From positions 1-6,443 of the forward strand of contig JAEZFE010000106.1 in NCBI GenBank assembly GCA_023437865.1: a DNA stretch of 6,443 nucleotides, written 5' to 3'. The stretch comes from Pseudomonadota bacterium. Lineage in GTDB: Bacteria; Pseudomonadota; Alphaproteobacteria; Rhodospirillales; Magnetospirillaceae. Below are positions 1-5,116 of the stretch, in pieces. Numbering within the stretch: the stretch's first letter is position 1; every line of letters begins with the position of its first letter. The notes beneath the pieces are model-generated. The model saw only the letters and a list, made by a program, of their open reading frames with translations, was not told where the DNA came from and searched no databases. Both the position numbers and the translations under genes were made by a program.

Positions 1-246
1 GGCTGTGACGACCCGATCAAGCCGCGCCTGGATGCCGAACCGCTCAAGAATATCGGCATATCGATCAGTCTGGACGCGAAGCAGATCACGCCTTTCGCCA
101 TTCTCCGCCCAACGTTCGGCCTCCATCACCAGCTTGTAATTCTGTTCGACCGCTTGGGCATGCGAAAGCACCGCCGGGGCGATGCCTGACGGTGATTGTC
201 CTGTCTGATTTTTCGAGAAATTCCGTGCGAAGCTTACGCCCCGCAC
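1..246 (-). CDS. Unidentified element-borne protein, N-terminal part (cut by window edge)
   Basis: This is an open frame of 82 codons running off the left edge, so the C-terminus is missing. I chose the GTG at 244-246 because it directly follows an in-frame TGA (247-249) and has a run of six G just upstream that could act as a ribosome binding site. It overlaps the last 13 bases of the preceding RMF-like gene, which suggests translational coupling. A later in-frame ATG at 124-126 is an alternative start. The visible protein is hydrophilic. From about residue 28 it looks helical and charged (segments such as AVEQNYKLVMEAERW and RRDLLRVQTDRYADILERFG), with no membrane segment. I do not recognise the family. 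Its place in a small phage-like operon would fit a packaging, replication or accessory protein, but that is only context. Confidence 0.5.
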   Translation of the reverse strand, partial: MRGVSFARNFSKNQTGQSPSGIAPAVLSHAQAVEQNYKLVMEAERWAENGERRDLLRVQTDRYADILERFGIQARLDRVVTA

Positions 247-434
247 TCAATCCCCCCGACCTTGCGTTGATAGCCGCGCTCCCACGCAGCCTTACGCTTC
301 CCCTGCCAATACGGATTGTCGGTCGGCTGCTTCCCCTTGATGGCCGCGCGATAGCCCTTTGCCTCGGCCTTGTCCGTGGTGGACATCAGCGGCAAGGGCT
401 GCTGAAAAGTCCCATCCTTTCGACGGCGCGCCAT
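234..434 (-). CDS. RMF/CrpP-like small protein (ribosome modulation factor family)
   Basis: This is a 66-residue basic protein. Residues about 21-60 follow the pattern of bacterial ribosome modulation factor: a GYRAAIKG segment, then NPY, then AAWERGYQRK. E. coli RMF has the same order: RGYQAGIAG, CPY, then W..GWR. RMF binds the small ribosomal subunit near the anti-Shine-Dalgarno region and promotes 100S dimers in stationary phase. Related short proteins occur widely in phages and plasmids; one plasmid member, CrpP, was reported as a ciprofloxacin-modifying enzyme, and that claim is disputed. The ATG lies only 2 bp after the stop of the HTH gene, and the 3' end overlaps the next gene, so the three appear to be one operon. 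Family membership rests on the motif pattern. Whether it acts on ribosomes here is unknown. Confidence 0.7.
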   Translation of the reverse strand: MARRRKDGTFQQPLPLMSTTDKAEAKGYRAAIKGKQPTDNPYWQGKRKAAWERGYQRKVGGIECGA

Positions 435-436
435 TG

Positions 437-757
437 CTACACCGCCGCTCGGATGGACCCTGTCTCCACTGCGGGCTTCCGGGGTCGTCCCCGCCCTTTC
501 GACGTTGCGATTGTCCCGCCACCAGTTTGAATGCAGCCCTGCCCGCGAATGAACGCGTCCACGTCCTTCGGCTCATAGAAAATCTTGTGACCGACCTTGT
601 GGTACCAAAGGGCCGAGCGCGGCAGATTTGCCAAGAAGCTGATGCTGAAGCCGTAGCGCTCGCTAACCTGCTGGCGCGAGAGAAAGCCGGATTCCGGCGA
701 AGGATGAAGATACGGGCGCGAGATGCGCCGACCGCATGCGGACATGATGGACCCCAT
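437..757 (-). CDS. Excisionase/AlpA-like helix-turn-helix protein
   Basis: This is a 106-residue protein with one small winged-helix domain at about residues 25-72. It starts FLSRQQVSERYGFS (recognition-helix region), continues to a WYHKVGHKIFY wing and ends with KDVDAFIRG. This is the layout of the MerR-like excisionase/AlpA/HTH_17 class, whose members act as recombination directionality factors or regulators of prophage excision. The C-terminal 30 residues are rich in Gly, Thr, Arg and Lys and probably disordered. The start is uncertain: ATG 757 has a weak upstream ribosome site, and ATG 745 (starting MSACGRR) would give 102 residues. It is the first gene of the minus-strand trio and the closest gene to the tRNA scar, with about 360 bp of repeat-rich DNA between. 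A role in excision or element gene regulation is inferred. Confidence 0.65.
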   Translation of the reverse strand: MGSIMSACGRRISRPYLHPSPESGFLSRQQVSERYGFSISFLANLPRSALWYHKVGHKIFYEPKDVDAFIRGQGCIQTGGGTIATSKGRGRPRKPAVETGSIRAAV

Positions 758-774
758 GAATTACCACGGAATCC

Positions 775-796
775 GACGTGCGCGCCTCGGACGTGC
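775..796. repeat. GACGTGC direct repeat upstream of the HTH gene
   Basis: GACGTGC occurs at 775-781 and again at 790-796, a 15-bp period, 18-39 bp upstream of the start codon of the minus-strand HTH gene. Its position would suit an operator bound by the HTH protein or another regulator. Two 7-mers in GC-rich DNA can also recur by chance. Confidence 0.3.
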
Positions 797-846
797 TTTG
801 GGGTGGCCCACTCTCCGTTTCCGGTGCCTTCATGCCCCCAAAGTCG

Positions 847-869
847 GTAGCGGATTCTGCCCCCGCTAC
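847..869. repeat. Perfect hairpin, GTAGCGG / CCGCTAC
   Basis: GTAGCGG (847-853) pairs perfectly with CCGCTAC (863-869) around a 9-base loop. It lies in the non-coding terminal region of the element. It is not followed by a T-run on either strand, so it is not a classic intrinsic terminator. A protein-binding inverted repeat or a structured transcript are both possible. Confidence 0.5.
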
Positions 870-919
870 AGAGCCACCGGCATGAGCCTTACCCGGTGCC
901 TCAGCCCCGCACCGGCTCT
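870..919. repeat. Nested, mutually exclusive inverted repeats
   Basis: CCGGTGC (893-899) pairs perfectly with GCACCGG (909-915) around a 9-base loop. CACCGG at 875-880 can instead pair with CCGGTG at 893-898, and AGAGCC (870-875) with GGCTCT (914-919) as an outer stem. The segments therefore allow alternative folds, as in attenuators or riboswitch-like leaders. No T-run follows. Both the fold and its function are unproven. Confidence 0.45.
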
Positions 920-1009
920 CCTAAAAGGTTCAAGCCGATGCGCATACGATCAACGGTGGCGACCATTCCATAAGTTGTGCATCGCGTCAACACGGTTTGA
1001 ATTCAATCG

Positions 1010-1026
1010 GGGACAATTCCGGGACA
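1010..1026 (+). repeat. GGGACA direct repeat, possible integrase arm site
   Basis: GGGACA occurs at 1010-1015 and 1021-1026 with an 11-bp period, about one helical turn. It lies roughly 95-110 bp inside the attachment scar. Short direct repeats in this position are typical of arm-type sites bound by the N-terminal domain of tyrosine integrases. No integrase is in the window to match them to, so the assignment is tentative. Confidence 0.35.
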
Positions 1027-1040
1027 CACAGCCTGCGTTC

Positions 1041-1056
1041 GCATGTATCCACATGC
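1041..1056. repeat. Inverted repeat GCATGT-atcc-ACATGC
   Basis: This is a perfect 6+6 bp inverted repeat with a 4-bp centre, 65 bp from the tRNA scar. The size suits a dimeric DNA-binding protein, such as an operator, or an accessory site for excision. It is too short to be a recombination core by itself. Confidence 0.45.
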
Positions 1057-1120
1057 ATTCACTTAGATCGTAACTGACTGAAATCACTTGCATTTAAAGA
1101 GCCAGCCCCAGCCCTGGCAC

Positions 1121-1168
1121 GCCCTCCGAAGGCAGGGGTCGTAGGTTCGAATCCTACCGGTTGCGCCA
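1121..1168 (+). pseudogene. Orphan 3' half of tRNA-Arg(CCG): attachment-site scar
   Basis: The 48 bases match the 3' part of a tRNA-Arg. They include the anticodon loop CTCCGAA (anticodon CCG), the 3' anticodon strand GGCAG and a T-arm of GTAGG (1141-1145), loop TTCGAAT and CCTAC (1153-1157). They end in the 3' acceptor strand CGGTTGC, discriminator G and encoded CCA (1166-1168). The 5' half is absent. The bases before the loop (ACGCC) fail to complete the anticodon stem, whose partner should be CTGCC, and no D-arm or GCAACCG acceptor strand lies upstream. Similarity beginning in the anticodon stem-loop is the usual crossover position for tyrosine recombinases that target tRNA genes. The best reading is the distal attachment site (attR/attL) of an integrated element, not a working tRNA. 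Confidence 0.8.
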
Positions 1169-1226
1169 TTTTTCCGACTGGAAGTCCCTATCCCGCGTTT
1201 GCATCCGCCTATCAGGCCAAGGGCGC

Positions 1227-1259
1227 CCCACGGTTGGCCGTGGGAGCCCCCCCCCCCCC
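1227..1259. repeat. Hairpin CCCACGG/CCGTGGG followed by a run of 13 C
   Basis: CCCACGG (1227-1233) and CCGTGGG (1238-1244) form a perfect 7-bp stem with a TTGG loop. Two bases later comes an uninterrupted run of 13 C (1247-1259). On the minus strand the G-run and then the hairpin lie 27-62 bases downstream of the stop codon of the small zinc-type protein, so the hairpin may end or protect that transcript. No T-run follows it on that strand. The homopolymer is a slippage and sequencing-error hotspot. Confidence 0.5.
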
Positions 1260-1286
1260 GGAGACAGCGCACCCCACCCAGGGTAG

Positions 1287-1547
1287 TCAGGCGGTTTGCA
1301 CCATGACGCAGATGTCGCCATGGCCGCAGCTGGCGCAATCATGGGGGCTTGGCAGCCCGTCGCGATGCTGGCATGGCAACGCGCCGAACAAATCCAGGTA
1401 GGTCTTGATCCGGTGGCGCAACGCGTCGGTCCGCCCTTCGGCGATCATGCGGTCATGGATCCGCCGCATGCGGTCGATGTCGTCGCGGATGCGGCAATCA
1501 TGGGCGTGGGCTGTCCAGCTTTGTCCGCAGACGTGGCACTTACGCAT
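1287..1547 (-). CDS. Small Cys/His-rich putative zinc-binding protein
   Basis: This is an 86-residue protein of unknown family. I chose ATG 1547 because a perfect AGGAGG lies 6 bases upstream (1554-1559 on the complementary strand); a longer frame from further upstream has no such signal. Cysteines and histidines cluster at both ends. The N-terminal cluster is C4-x2-C7 with H14, H16 and C18; the C-terminal one is C59, H61, H69, C71-x2-C74, H76 and C80. They flank a charged helical middle (about residues 20-50). This suggests one or two structural zinc sites. There is no signal peptide or membrane segment. It is transcribed away from the membrane protein gene at 1748 and lies just outside the element scar. 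Function is unknown; nucleic-acid or protein binding would be a guess. Confidence 0.65.
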   Translation of the reverse strand: MRKCHVCGQSWTAHAHDCRIRDDIDRMRRIHDRMIAEGRTDALRHRIKTYLDLFGALPCQHRDGLPSPHDCASCGHGDICVMVQTA

Positions 1548-1747
1548 CGGGAACCTCCTGTTCCTGCGCCTATTACCATCGGCAGGCCGGCTTTGGCTAT
1601 GAATTGGGTGCACACCTGATGCCCGCAGCGGGCAGTGCGGAGGCCAAGCTCCATCGTTGAACACTTTGTATCCATCCGGATGGTTGGCGAGGCGGGGATG
1701 CGTGCGCATCTGTTGGAGAAGGCGTGATACCAAGGAGGGGCTCGGTC
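1548..1747. promoter_or_regulatory. Divergent intergenic region with palindromes
   Basis: This 200-bp gap separates the divergent zinc-type and membrane-anchored protein genes and should hold both promoters. It has a perfect 12-bp palindrome, CCATCCGGATGG (1672-1683), and an inverted repeat GCCCGC-A-GCGGGC (1621-1633). It also has strong ribosome sites at both ends: AGGAGG at 1554-1559 on the minus strand and AAGGAGG at 1732-1738 on the plus strand. A TTGAAC at 1657-1662 resembles a -35 box, but no good -10 box follows at the right spacing. Confidence 0.45.
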
Positions 1748-2077
1748 ATGGATCCCGTGTGCATGCTGCTGGTCGCCACCATCGTTGGCGTGGCGGCCTT
1801 CACCGCCACTGCGTGGTGGGACCGTATCCCGGTTGCGCAGCCCATCGTCGTGCATGGCCCGCTTGACGGCGAGCCGCACACGTTGACCGTTTTCGGCCCC
1901 GACGGCCGACCCAATCCCATGAATTACGAGCGCTTCACGGATTACCCCGCCGCTCTGGCCCGCCAGCGCGATCTGGCGCGGCGCGGACTCGACAGCGTGG
2001 TCTTCCATACCGAGACCGGCGAGGTGCGCATCGACTTGGCCGCCTGGCTTGGGCCCTATGGCCGCATCACCTTATGA
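1748..2077 (+). CDS. Small membrane-anchored hypothetical protein
   Basis: This is a 109-residue protein of unknown family. ATG 1748 is preferred over an upstream GTG (1724) because AAGGAGG lies 9 bases before it. Residues about 4-23 (CMLLVATIVGVAAFTATAWW) form one hydrophobic segment, either a membrane anchor or an uncleaved signal. The remaining 85 residues are soluble and mixed alpha/beta in character, with charged segments such as YERFTDYPAALARQRDLARR. No catalytic motif is evident. The last 22 bases overlap the 3' end of the convergent gamma-glutamylcyclotransferase gene. It is divergent from the zinc-type protein gene. The domain would face the periplasm if the segment inserts N-in, but topology cannot be decided from sequence alone. 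Confidence 0.65.
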   Translation: MDPVCMLLVATIVGVAAFTATAWWDRIPVAQPIVVHGPLDGEPHTLTVFGPDGRPNPMNYERFTDYPAALARQRDLARRGLDSVVFHTETGEVRIDLAAWLGPYGRITL

Positions 2078-2643
2078 TCGACCAGGGCAAGCAGACGCTG
2101 CAGCGAGCCGTCGCGGATACCCAGCGCGGCCAGATGCTCGACGGTGGCCGCAAGGTAGTCGCGCGCCGCCCCCGCCTTGCCCACCCCTTGGCGGATCAGG
2201 CCGGCGGCCTGGTCCTCGCCGCCGCGCCAATATTGCGCATGGGTGCGATCGGCCACGAAGGCGTAGGCGCTGACCCGCCGGCCATCGCCCAGGCGCACCG
2301 GCAGGAAGCGGGGCAGATAGACGCCGGTCACCAGTTCGCGCTCGTCCAGCATGGACTTTATCGCGGGCCAGCGCTCGGGCGCCACCCGCAACGCACGCCC
2401 CAAGCACGACCCGCCGCGGTCGAGCCCCAGCACCAGGCCAGGACGTGCGGGCGTGCCGCGATAAACATTCGATAGGATGCACATGGCGCGATGCCAGCCG
2501 GCCAAGCGCGCCGGCGCCACCTCGTCGGGCAGGAAGTCGGGGCGCCACATCAGCGAGCCGTAGGCGAACACCCACACGCCTTGCGCTGTGCCATCGCTGG
2601 GTTTAGACGAGTCTGTCAGGTCGCCGCCCAAGGATCGCCTCAT
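2056..2643 (-). CDS. ChaC-type gamma-glutamylcyclotransferase (glutathione-specific)
   Basis: This encodes about 195 residues. ChaC enzymes cleave the gamma-glutamyl bond of glutathione in the cytoplasm, giving 5-oxoproline and Cys-Gly. The family signature is clear: the WVFAYGSLMWRPDF segment (about residues 24-37) carries the YGSL substrate-binding loop, followed by the RLAGWHRAMC strand. The LDEREL motif (about 99-104) contains the expected catalytic glutamate, followed by YLPRFLPV. Length is normal for ChaC. The start is uncertain. ATG 2643 has a weak ribosome site and overlaps the divergent DUF2125 start. TTG 2631 has GAGG six bases upstream, and CTG 2619 (reading TDSS...) is also possible. 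In-frame ATGs further upstream (2679, 2658) run deeper into the DUF2125 gene and are less likely. The 3' end overlaps the convergent membrane-protein gene. Confidence 0.88.
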   Translation of the reverse strand: MRRSLGGDLTDSSKPSDGTAQGVWVFAYGSLMWRPDFLPDEVAPARLAGWHRAMCILSNVYRGTPARPGLVLGLDRGGSCLGRALRVAPERWPAIKSMLDERELVTGVYLPRFLPVRLGDGRRVSAYAFVADRTHAQYWRGGEDQAAGLIRQGVGKAGAARDYLAATVEHLAALGIRDGSLQRLLALVDHKVMRP

Positions 2644-3646
2644 GTCCGTTCGCCGCATCGCCGCCATCTTCGCCGCCACCCTGGCCGTCGCGGTTCTGTC
2701 TTATACCGCCTATTGGTTCCATGTGGCAGGGCTGTTACGCAAGGGCCTGGAGAGTTGGGCGGAAGAGCGCCGGACGCACGGGTGGCAAGTCGCGTGGGAT
2801 GGGCTGGAGCGCAGTGGCTATCCCTGGCACATCCGCCTGAGGCTGGACCATCCGCGCGTGGCCGATGGCAAGGGCATGGCGTGGGCGGCGGACGGCCTGA
2901 CCGGCAACGCCGACCCGTTCGACTGGACGCGGCTGAGGTTGGAGGCGCCCGGCCGCCATCACCTGGAAGCACCGGGGCTGGCGCTGGACATGACAGTAGC
3001 CTCGGCCAAGGCCGAGGTTAACCTGCGCCGCAACGGCGCGGTTGAGGACGCCACCCTGCTGGTCTCGGCCCTGGATGCCGGCGACACGTTGCGCATGGCC
3101 GGGCTGGCAGTGGCATGGGACCCGCTGGAGGTGGCCCAGCCCGACCACCAGACGCCGACCATCCGCTTTTCCGCCACTGGCCACGGCATCACCCTGCCGC
3201 CGCTGCCGGGCATGCCGTTGGACCGCGACATCGCGCTGGCGGCTGTTACTGGCCGGGTCATGGGGGCGCTGCCGGATGGCAGTCCGCTCCAGGCCATCCG
3301 GCGTTGGAGCGCCGATGGCGGCACCGTCGAATTGGACCATGTGGCACTGGATTGGGAGCCCCTGGGCCTGGAGGGCGACGGCACGCTGGCACTTGACCCC
3401 GCCGGTCAGCCGTTGGCGGCGCTGTCGGCCAGAGTGCGCGGCTTTGCCCCGCTGATGGACCGCCTGGCCGAAGCCGGCAATATGGAACACGGCGCCGCCA
3501 ACGCCGCCAAGCTGGTGCTGTCGCTGATGGCCAAGCCCGATCCCAAGGGGCGCCCGGCGGTACCGGTGCCGGTCAGCCTGCAGGACGGCACGCTGTACCT
3601 TGGCCCCGCACGGGTGGCCGCATTGCCGCCGATCCGGTGGGAGTGA
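2642..3646 (+). CDS. DUF2125 family membrane-anchored protein
   Basis: This is a 334-residue protein of the alphaproteobacterial DUF2125 family, whose function is not established. The start ATG 2642 has AAGGA 7 bases upstream. Residues about 5-27 are a hydrophobic anchor (AAIFAATLAVAVLSYTAYWF). It is followed by the recognisable N-terminal block with ERRTHGWQVAWDGLERSGYPW (spanning about 41-61) and RLRLDHPRV. The rest is beta-rich with repeated amphipathic strands and ends in a typical block, DGTLYLGPARVAALPPI. The body is probably periplasmic, resembling the elongated beta-repeat (AsmA-like) architecture seen in envelope proteins, though I infer that from texture only. It is head to head with the ChaC gene, so its promoter must lie within or next to the ChaC 5' end. 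Confidence 0.85.
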   Translation: MSVRRIAAIFAATLAVAVLSYTAYWFHVAGLLRKGLESWAEERRTHGWQVAWDGLERSGYPWHIRLRLDHPRVADGKGMAWAADGLTGNADPFDWTRLRLEAPGRHHLEAPGLALDMTVASAKAEVNLRRNGAVEDATLLVSALDAGDTLRMAGLAVAWDPLEVAQPDHQTPTIRFSATGHGITLPPLPGMPLDRDIALAAVTGRVMGALPDGSPLQAIRRWSADGGTVELDHVALDWEPLGLEGDGTLALDPAGQPLAALSARVRGFAPLMDRLAEAGNMEHGAANAAKLVLSLMAKPDPKGRPAVPVPVSLQDGTLYLGPARVAALPPIRWE

Positions 3647-3707
3647 TCTGGTCCTACCATTGAGGGGCGACTATAGTGCGCGCCGATCTTCAGCAACGGA
3701 GCCGATC
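3647..3707 (+). promoter_or_regulatory. Leader of the aminotransferase gene with possible -10 and RBS
   Basis: This is a 61-bp gap between the DUF2125 stop and the aminotransferase start. It holds TATAGT (3672-3677), a reasonable -10 box within the 8-bp palindrome ACTATAGT, but no good -35 at 16-18 bp. A GGAG ribosome site at 3698-3701 lies 6 bases before ATG 3708 and decides the start. Read-through from the DUF2125 gene is also possible, since no terminator is visible in the gap. Confidence 0.35.
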
Positions 3708-4898
3708 ATGAGCGCCAACCAGCCGGTGCCTTCCTTCAACCCGCCCAGCCGCGTGCTGATGGGGCCCGGCCCATCCGACGTGCCGGCGCGGGTGCTGTCG
3801 GCCATGGCGCGCCCCACCATCGGCCATCTGGACCCGGCCTTCATCGGCCTGATGGACCAGATCAAGGAGATGCTTCAGCAGGCGTTCCGCACCCGCAATG
3901 CGCTGACCATGCCCATCTCCGGCCCCGGTTCGGCCGGCATGGAGGCCTGTTTCGTCAATTTGGTGGAACCCGGCGACACCGTGATCGTGTGCATCAACGG
4001 CGTCTTCGGCGGCCGCATGAAGGAGAACGTCGAGCGCTGCGGCGCCAAGGCCGTGGTGGTGGAAGATGCCTGGGGGAGCCCGGTCGACCCGGCCAAGGTA
4101 GAGGCTGCGCTGATCGCCCATCCGGGCGCCAGAGCGGTGGCCTTCGTCCATGCCGAAACCTCGACCGGCGTGGCCTCGGACGCCGCCACCCTGTGCAAGC
4201 TGGCGCGCGAGCACGGCGCCTTGTCCATCGTCGATGCGGTGACTTCGCTCGGCGGCATTCCGGTGTTGGTGGAGGCCTGGGGTGCCGATGCGGTGTATTC
4301 CGGCACCCAGAAATGCCTGTCCTGTACCCCCGGCCTGTCCCCCATCACCTTCAGCGAGCGCGCGGTCGAGGTGGTGAAGAACCGCAAGACCAAGAACCAG
4401 AGCTGGTTCCTGGATTTCGGCCTGCTGCTGGGCTATTGGGGCGGCGGGACCAAGCGGGCGTACCACCACACCGCCCCCGTCAACGCCCTCTATGCCCTGC
4501 ATGAGAGCCTGGTGATGCTGCATGAGGAAGGCCTGGAGGCCGCCTGGGCGCGCCACGCCAAGATGCACGAGGCGCTGAAGGCCGGCCTGGAGGCCATGGG
4601 CCTGTCGTTCCTGGTCGCCGCCGAACACCGCCTGCCCCAGCTGAACGCCGTATGCGTGCCGGCGGGCGTAGACGAGGCGGCGGTGCGGGCACGATTGCTG
4701 GAGCGTTATGGCCTGGAGATCGGCGCCGGCCTGGGCGCGCTGGCCGGCAAGGTGTGGCGCATCGGCCTGATGGGCGCCTCCGCCACGCCCACCCATGTCA
4801 CCCTGTGCCTGACGGCACTGGAAACCGTGCTGGCGGAAATGGCGGCACCGGTAAAGGCGGGGGCGGCGTTGCCCGCGGCAGCGAAGGTGTTGTTCTAG
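3708..4898 (+). CDS. Alanine/serine-glyoxylate aminotransferase-like PLP enzyme (class V)
   Basis: This is a 396-residue enzyme of the AGXT-type class V aminotransferases (human AGXT is 392). Such enzymes transfer an amino group from alanine or serine to glyoxylate, giving glycine, in the cytoplasm; a serine-pyruvate or related specificity is equally possible. Visible features are the N-terminal LMGPGPS motif (17-23), the cofactor phosphate loop [10 protein letters not shown] (71-80), E150-TSTG, and D176 (IVDAV), which should contact the PLP ring nitrogen. The Schiff-base lysine is K202 in SGTQKCL, and R351 in VWRIGL should bind the substrate carboxylate. The AGXT-like [12 protein letters not shown] block is present. 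At the position of human Trp108 this protein has Phe100. ATG 3708 is chosen on its GGAG site. The C-terminal 15 residues are Ala-rich and probably disordered. Confidence 0.9.
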   Translation: MSANQPVPSFNPPSRVLMGPGPSDVPARVLSAMARPTIGHLDPAFIGLMDQIKEMLQQAFRTRNALTMPISGPGSAGMEACFVNLVEPGDTVIVCINGVFGGRMKENVERCGAKAVVVEDAWGSPVDPAKVEAALIAHPGARAVAFVHAETSTGVASDAATLCKLAREHGALSIVDAVTSLGGIPVLVEAWGADAVYSGTQKCLSCTPGLSPITFSERAVEVVKNRKTKNQSWFLDFGLLLGYWGGGTKRAYHHTAPVNALYALHESLVMLHEEGLEAAWARHAKMHEALKAGLEAMGLSFLVAAEHRLPQLNAVCVPAGVDEAAVRARLLERYGLEIGAGLGALAGKVWRIGLMGASATPTHVTLCLTALETVLAEMAAPVKAGAALPAAAKVLF

Positions 4899-5116
4899 AC
4901 CCGTAGCTTCCTCAGCACGACCGGAGAGGGCAGTCGATCATACAGAAAACCCTCTTTAGCCGCCAAACCTCAGCACAGACCTACATCCGCTACTATAGTC
5001 TGCTCTTATTACACTTTCATTCACACCAACTCGCTCAGCCATTTATGCACAGAGGTAACGCCATACATCTTCCCTCGCTATGGTTGCGAAAGTAAGATTC
5101 AGAACGCGGAGACCCC
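4899..5116. other. AT-richer intergenic region without a gene
   Basis: These 218 bases have lower GC than the flanking genes and no convincing frame. AGAGGG (4925-4930) can pair with CCCTCT (4950-4955) across a 19-base loop just after the aminotransferase stop; it is a weak terminator candidate at best. The palindrome ACTATAGT, containing a TATAGT -10-like box, is at 4992-4999, about 118 bp before the next start and with no matching -35. CGGAGA at 5107-5112 is the ribosome site of the next gene. The promoter of the small gene probably lies here. Confidence 0.4.

Larger units (their letters stand above)
758..1120. other. Non-coding, repeat-rich terminal region of the element
   Basis: No convincing gene lies in these 363 bases; frames crossing it lack ribosome sites and recognisable protein content. 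It contains a GACGTGC direct repeat, two hairpins with 7-bp stems and 9-base loops, a GGGACA direct repeat, and a 6+6 bp inverted repeat. Immediately before the tRNA scar, at 1101-1118, is a 5-bp inverted repeat, GCCAG/CTGGC. The right half (about 960-1110) is distinctly more AT-rich than the flanking DNA. The location between an excisionase-like gene and the attachment scar fits a recombination and regulatory zone, with the HTH-gene promoter and integrase or excisionase arm sites. This is inference from position. Confidence 0.5.
1..1168. mobile_element. Right end of a tRNA-Arg-integrated element (partial)
   Basis: This is the inferred extent of an integrated prophage or genomic island. The visible evidence is an orphan tRNA-Arg 3' half at the right boundary and three small, tightly packed minus-strand genes of accessory type (an excisionase-like HTH protein, an RMF-like protein and an unknown). 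Between the genes and the tRNA scar is about 360 bp of non-coding DNA rich in inverted repeats. For a plus-strand tRNA target, insertion leaves the intact tRNA on the left and a duplicated 3' fragment on the right, so the element lies to the left of 1168 and continues beyond position 1. No integrase is visible; it would be expected near the intact tRNA. The left boundary and the element's type cannot be determined here. Confidence 0.6.

Noticed and set aside
359..850. Plus-strand frame of 163 codons across the HTH and RMF-like genes
   Set aside because: Antisense shadow; its product resembles no family, and the opposite strand carries recognisable domains.
847..919. Integron attC site or CRISPR repeats
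   Set aside because: There are no conserved attC end boxes and no regularly spaced repeats with spacers; only inverted repeats are present.
1121..1168. A complete, functional tRNA gene
   Set aside because: The 5' acceptor strand, D-arm and full 5' anticodon strand are missing upstream; only the 3' half is present.
1084..1338. Minus-strand frame of 84 codons containing GATGRIRTYDPCLRR
   Set aside because: That peptide is the well-known false translation of the antisense of a tRNA 3' half; the frame also crosses the C-run and has no supporting ribosome site.
1548..1733. N-terminal extension of the zinc-type protein to 1733
   Set aside because: The 62 extra residues have no ribosome site at their start, whereas ATG 1547 has AGGAGG at ideal spacing.
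2735..3490. Long minus-strand frame opposite DUF2125
   Set aside because: Shadow of a high-GC gene; DUF2125 family blocks are clear on the plus strand.
3690..4796. 368-codon minus-strand frame opposite the aminotransferase
   Set aside because: Shadow frame typical of GC-rich DNA; the plus strand encodes the full set of PLP-enzyme motifs.
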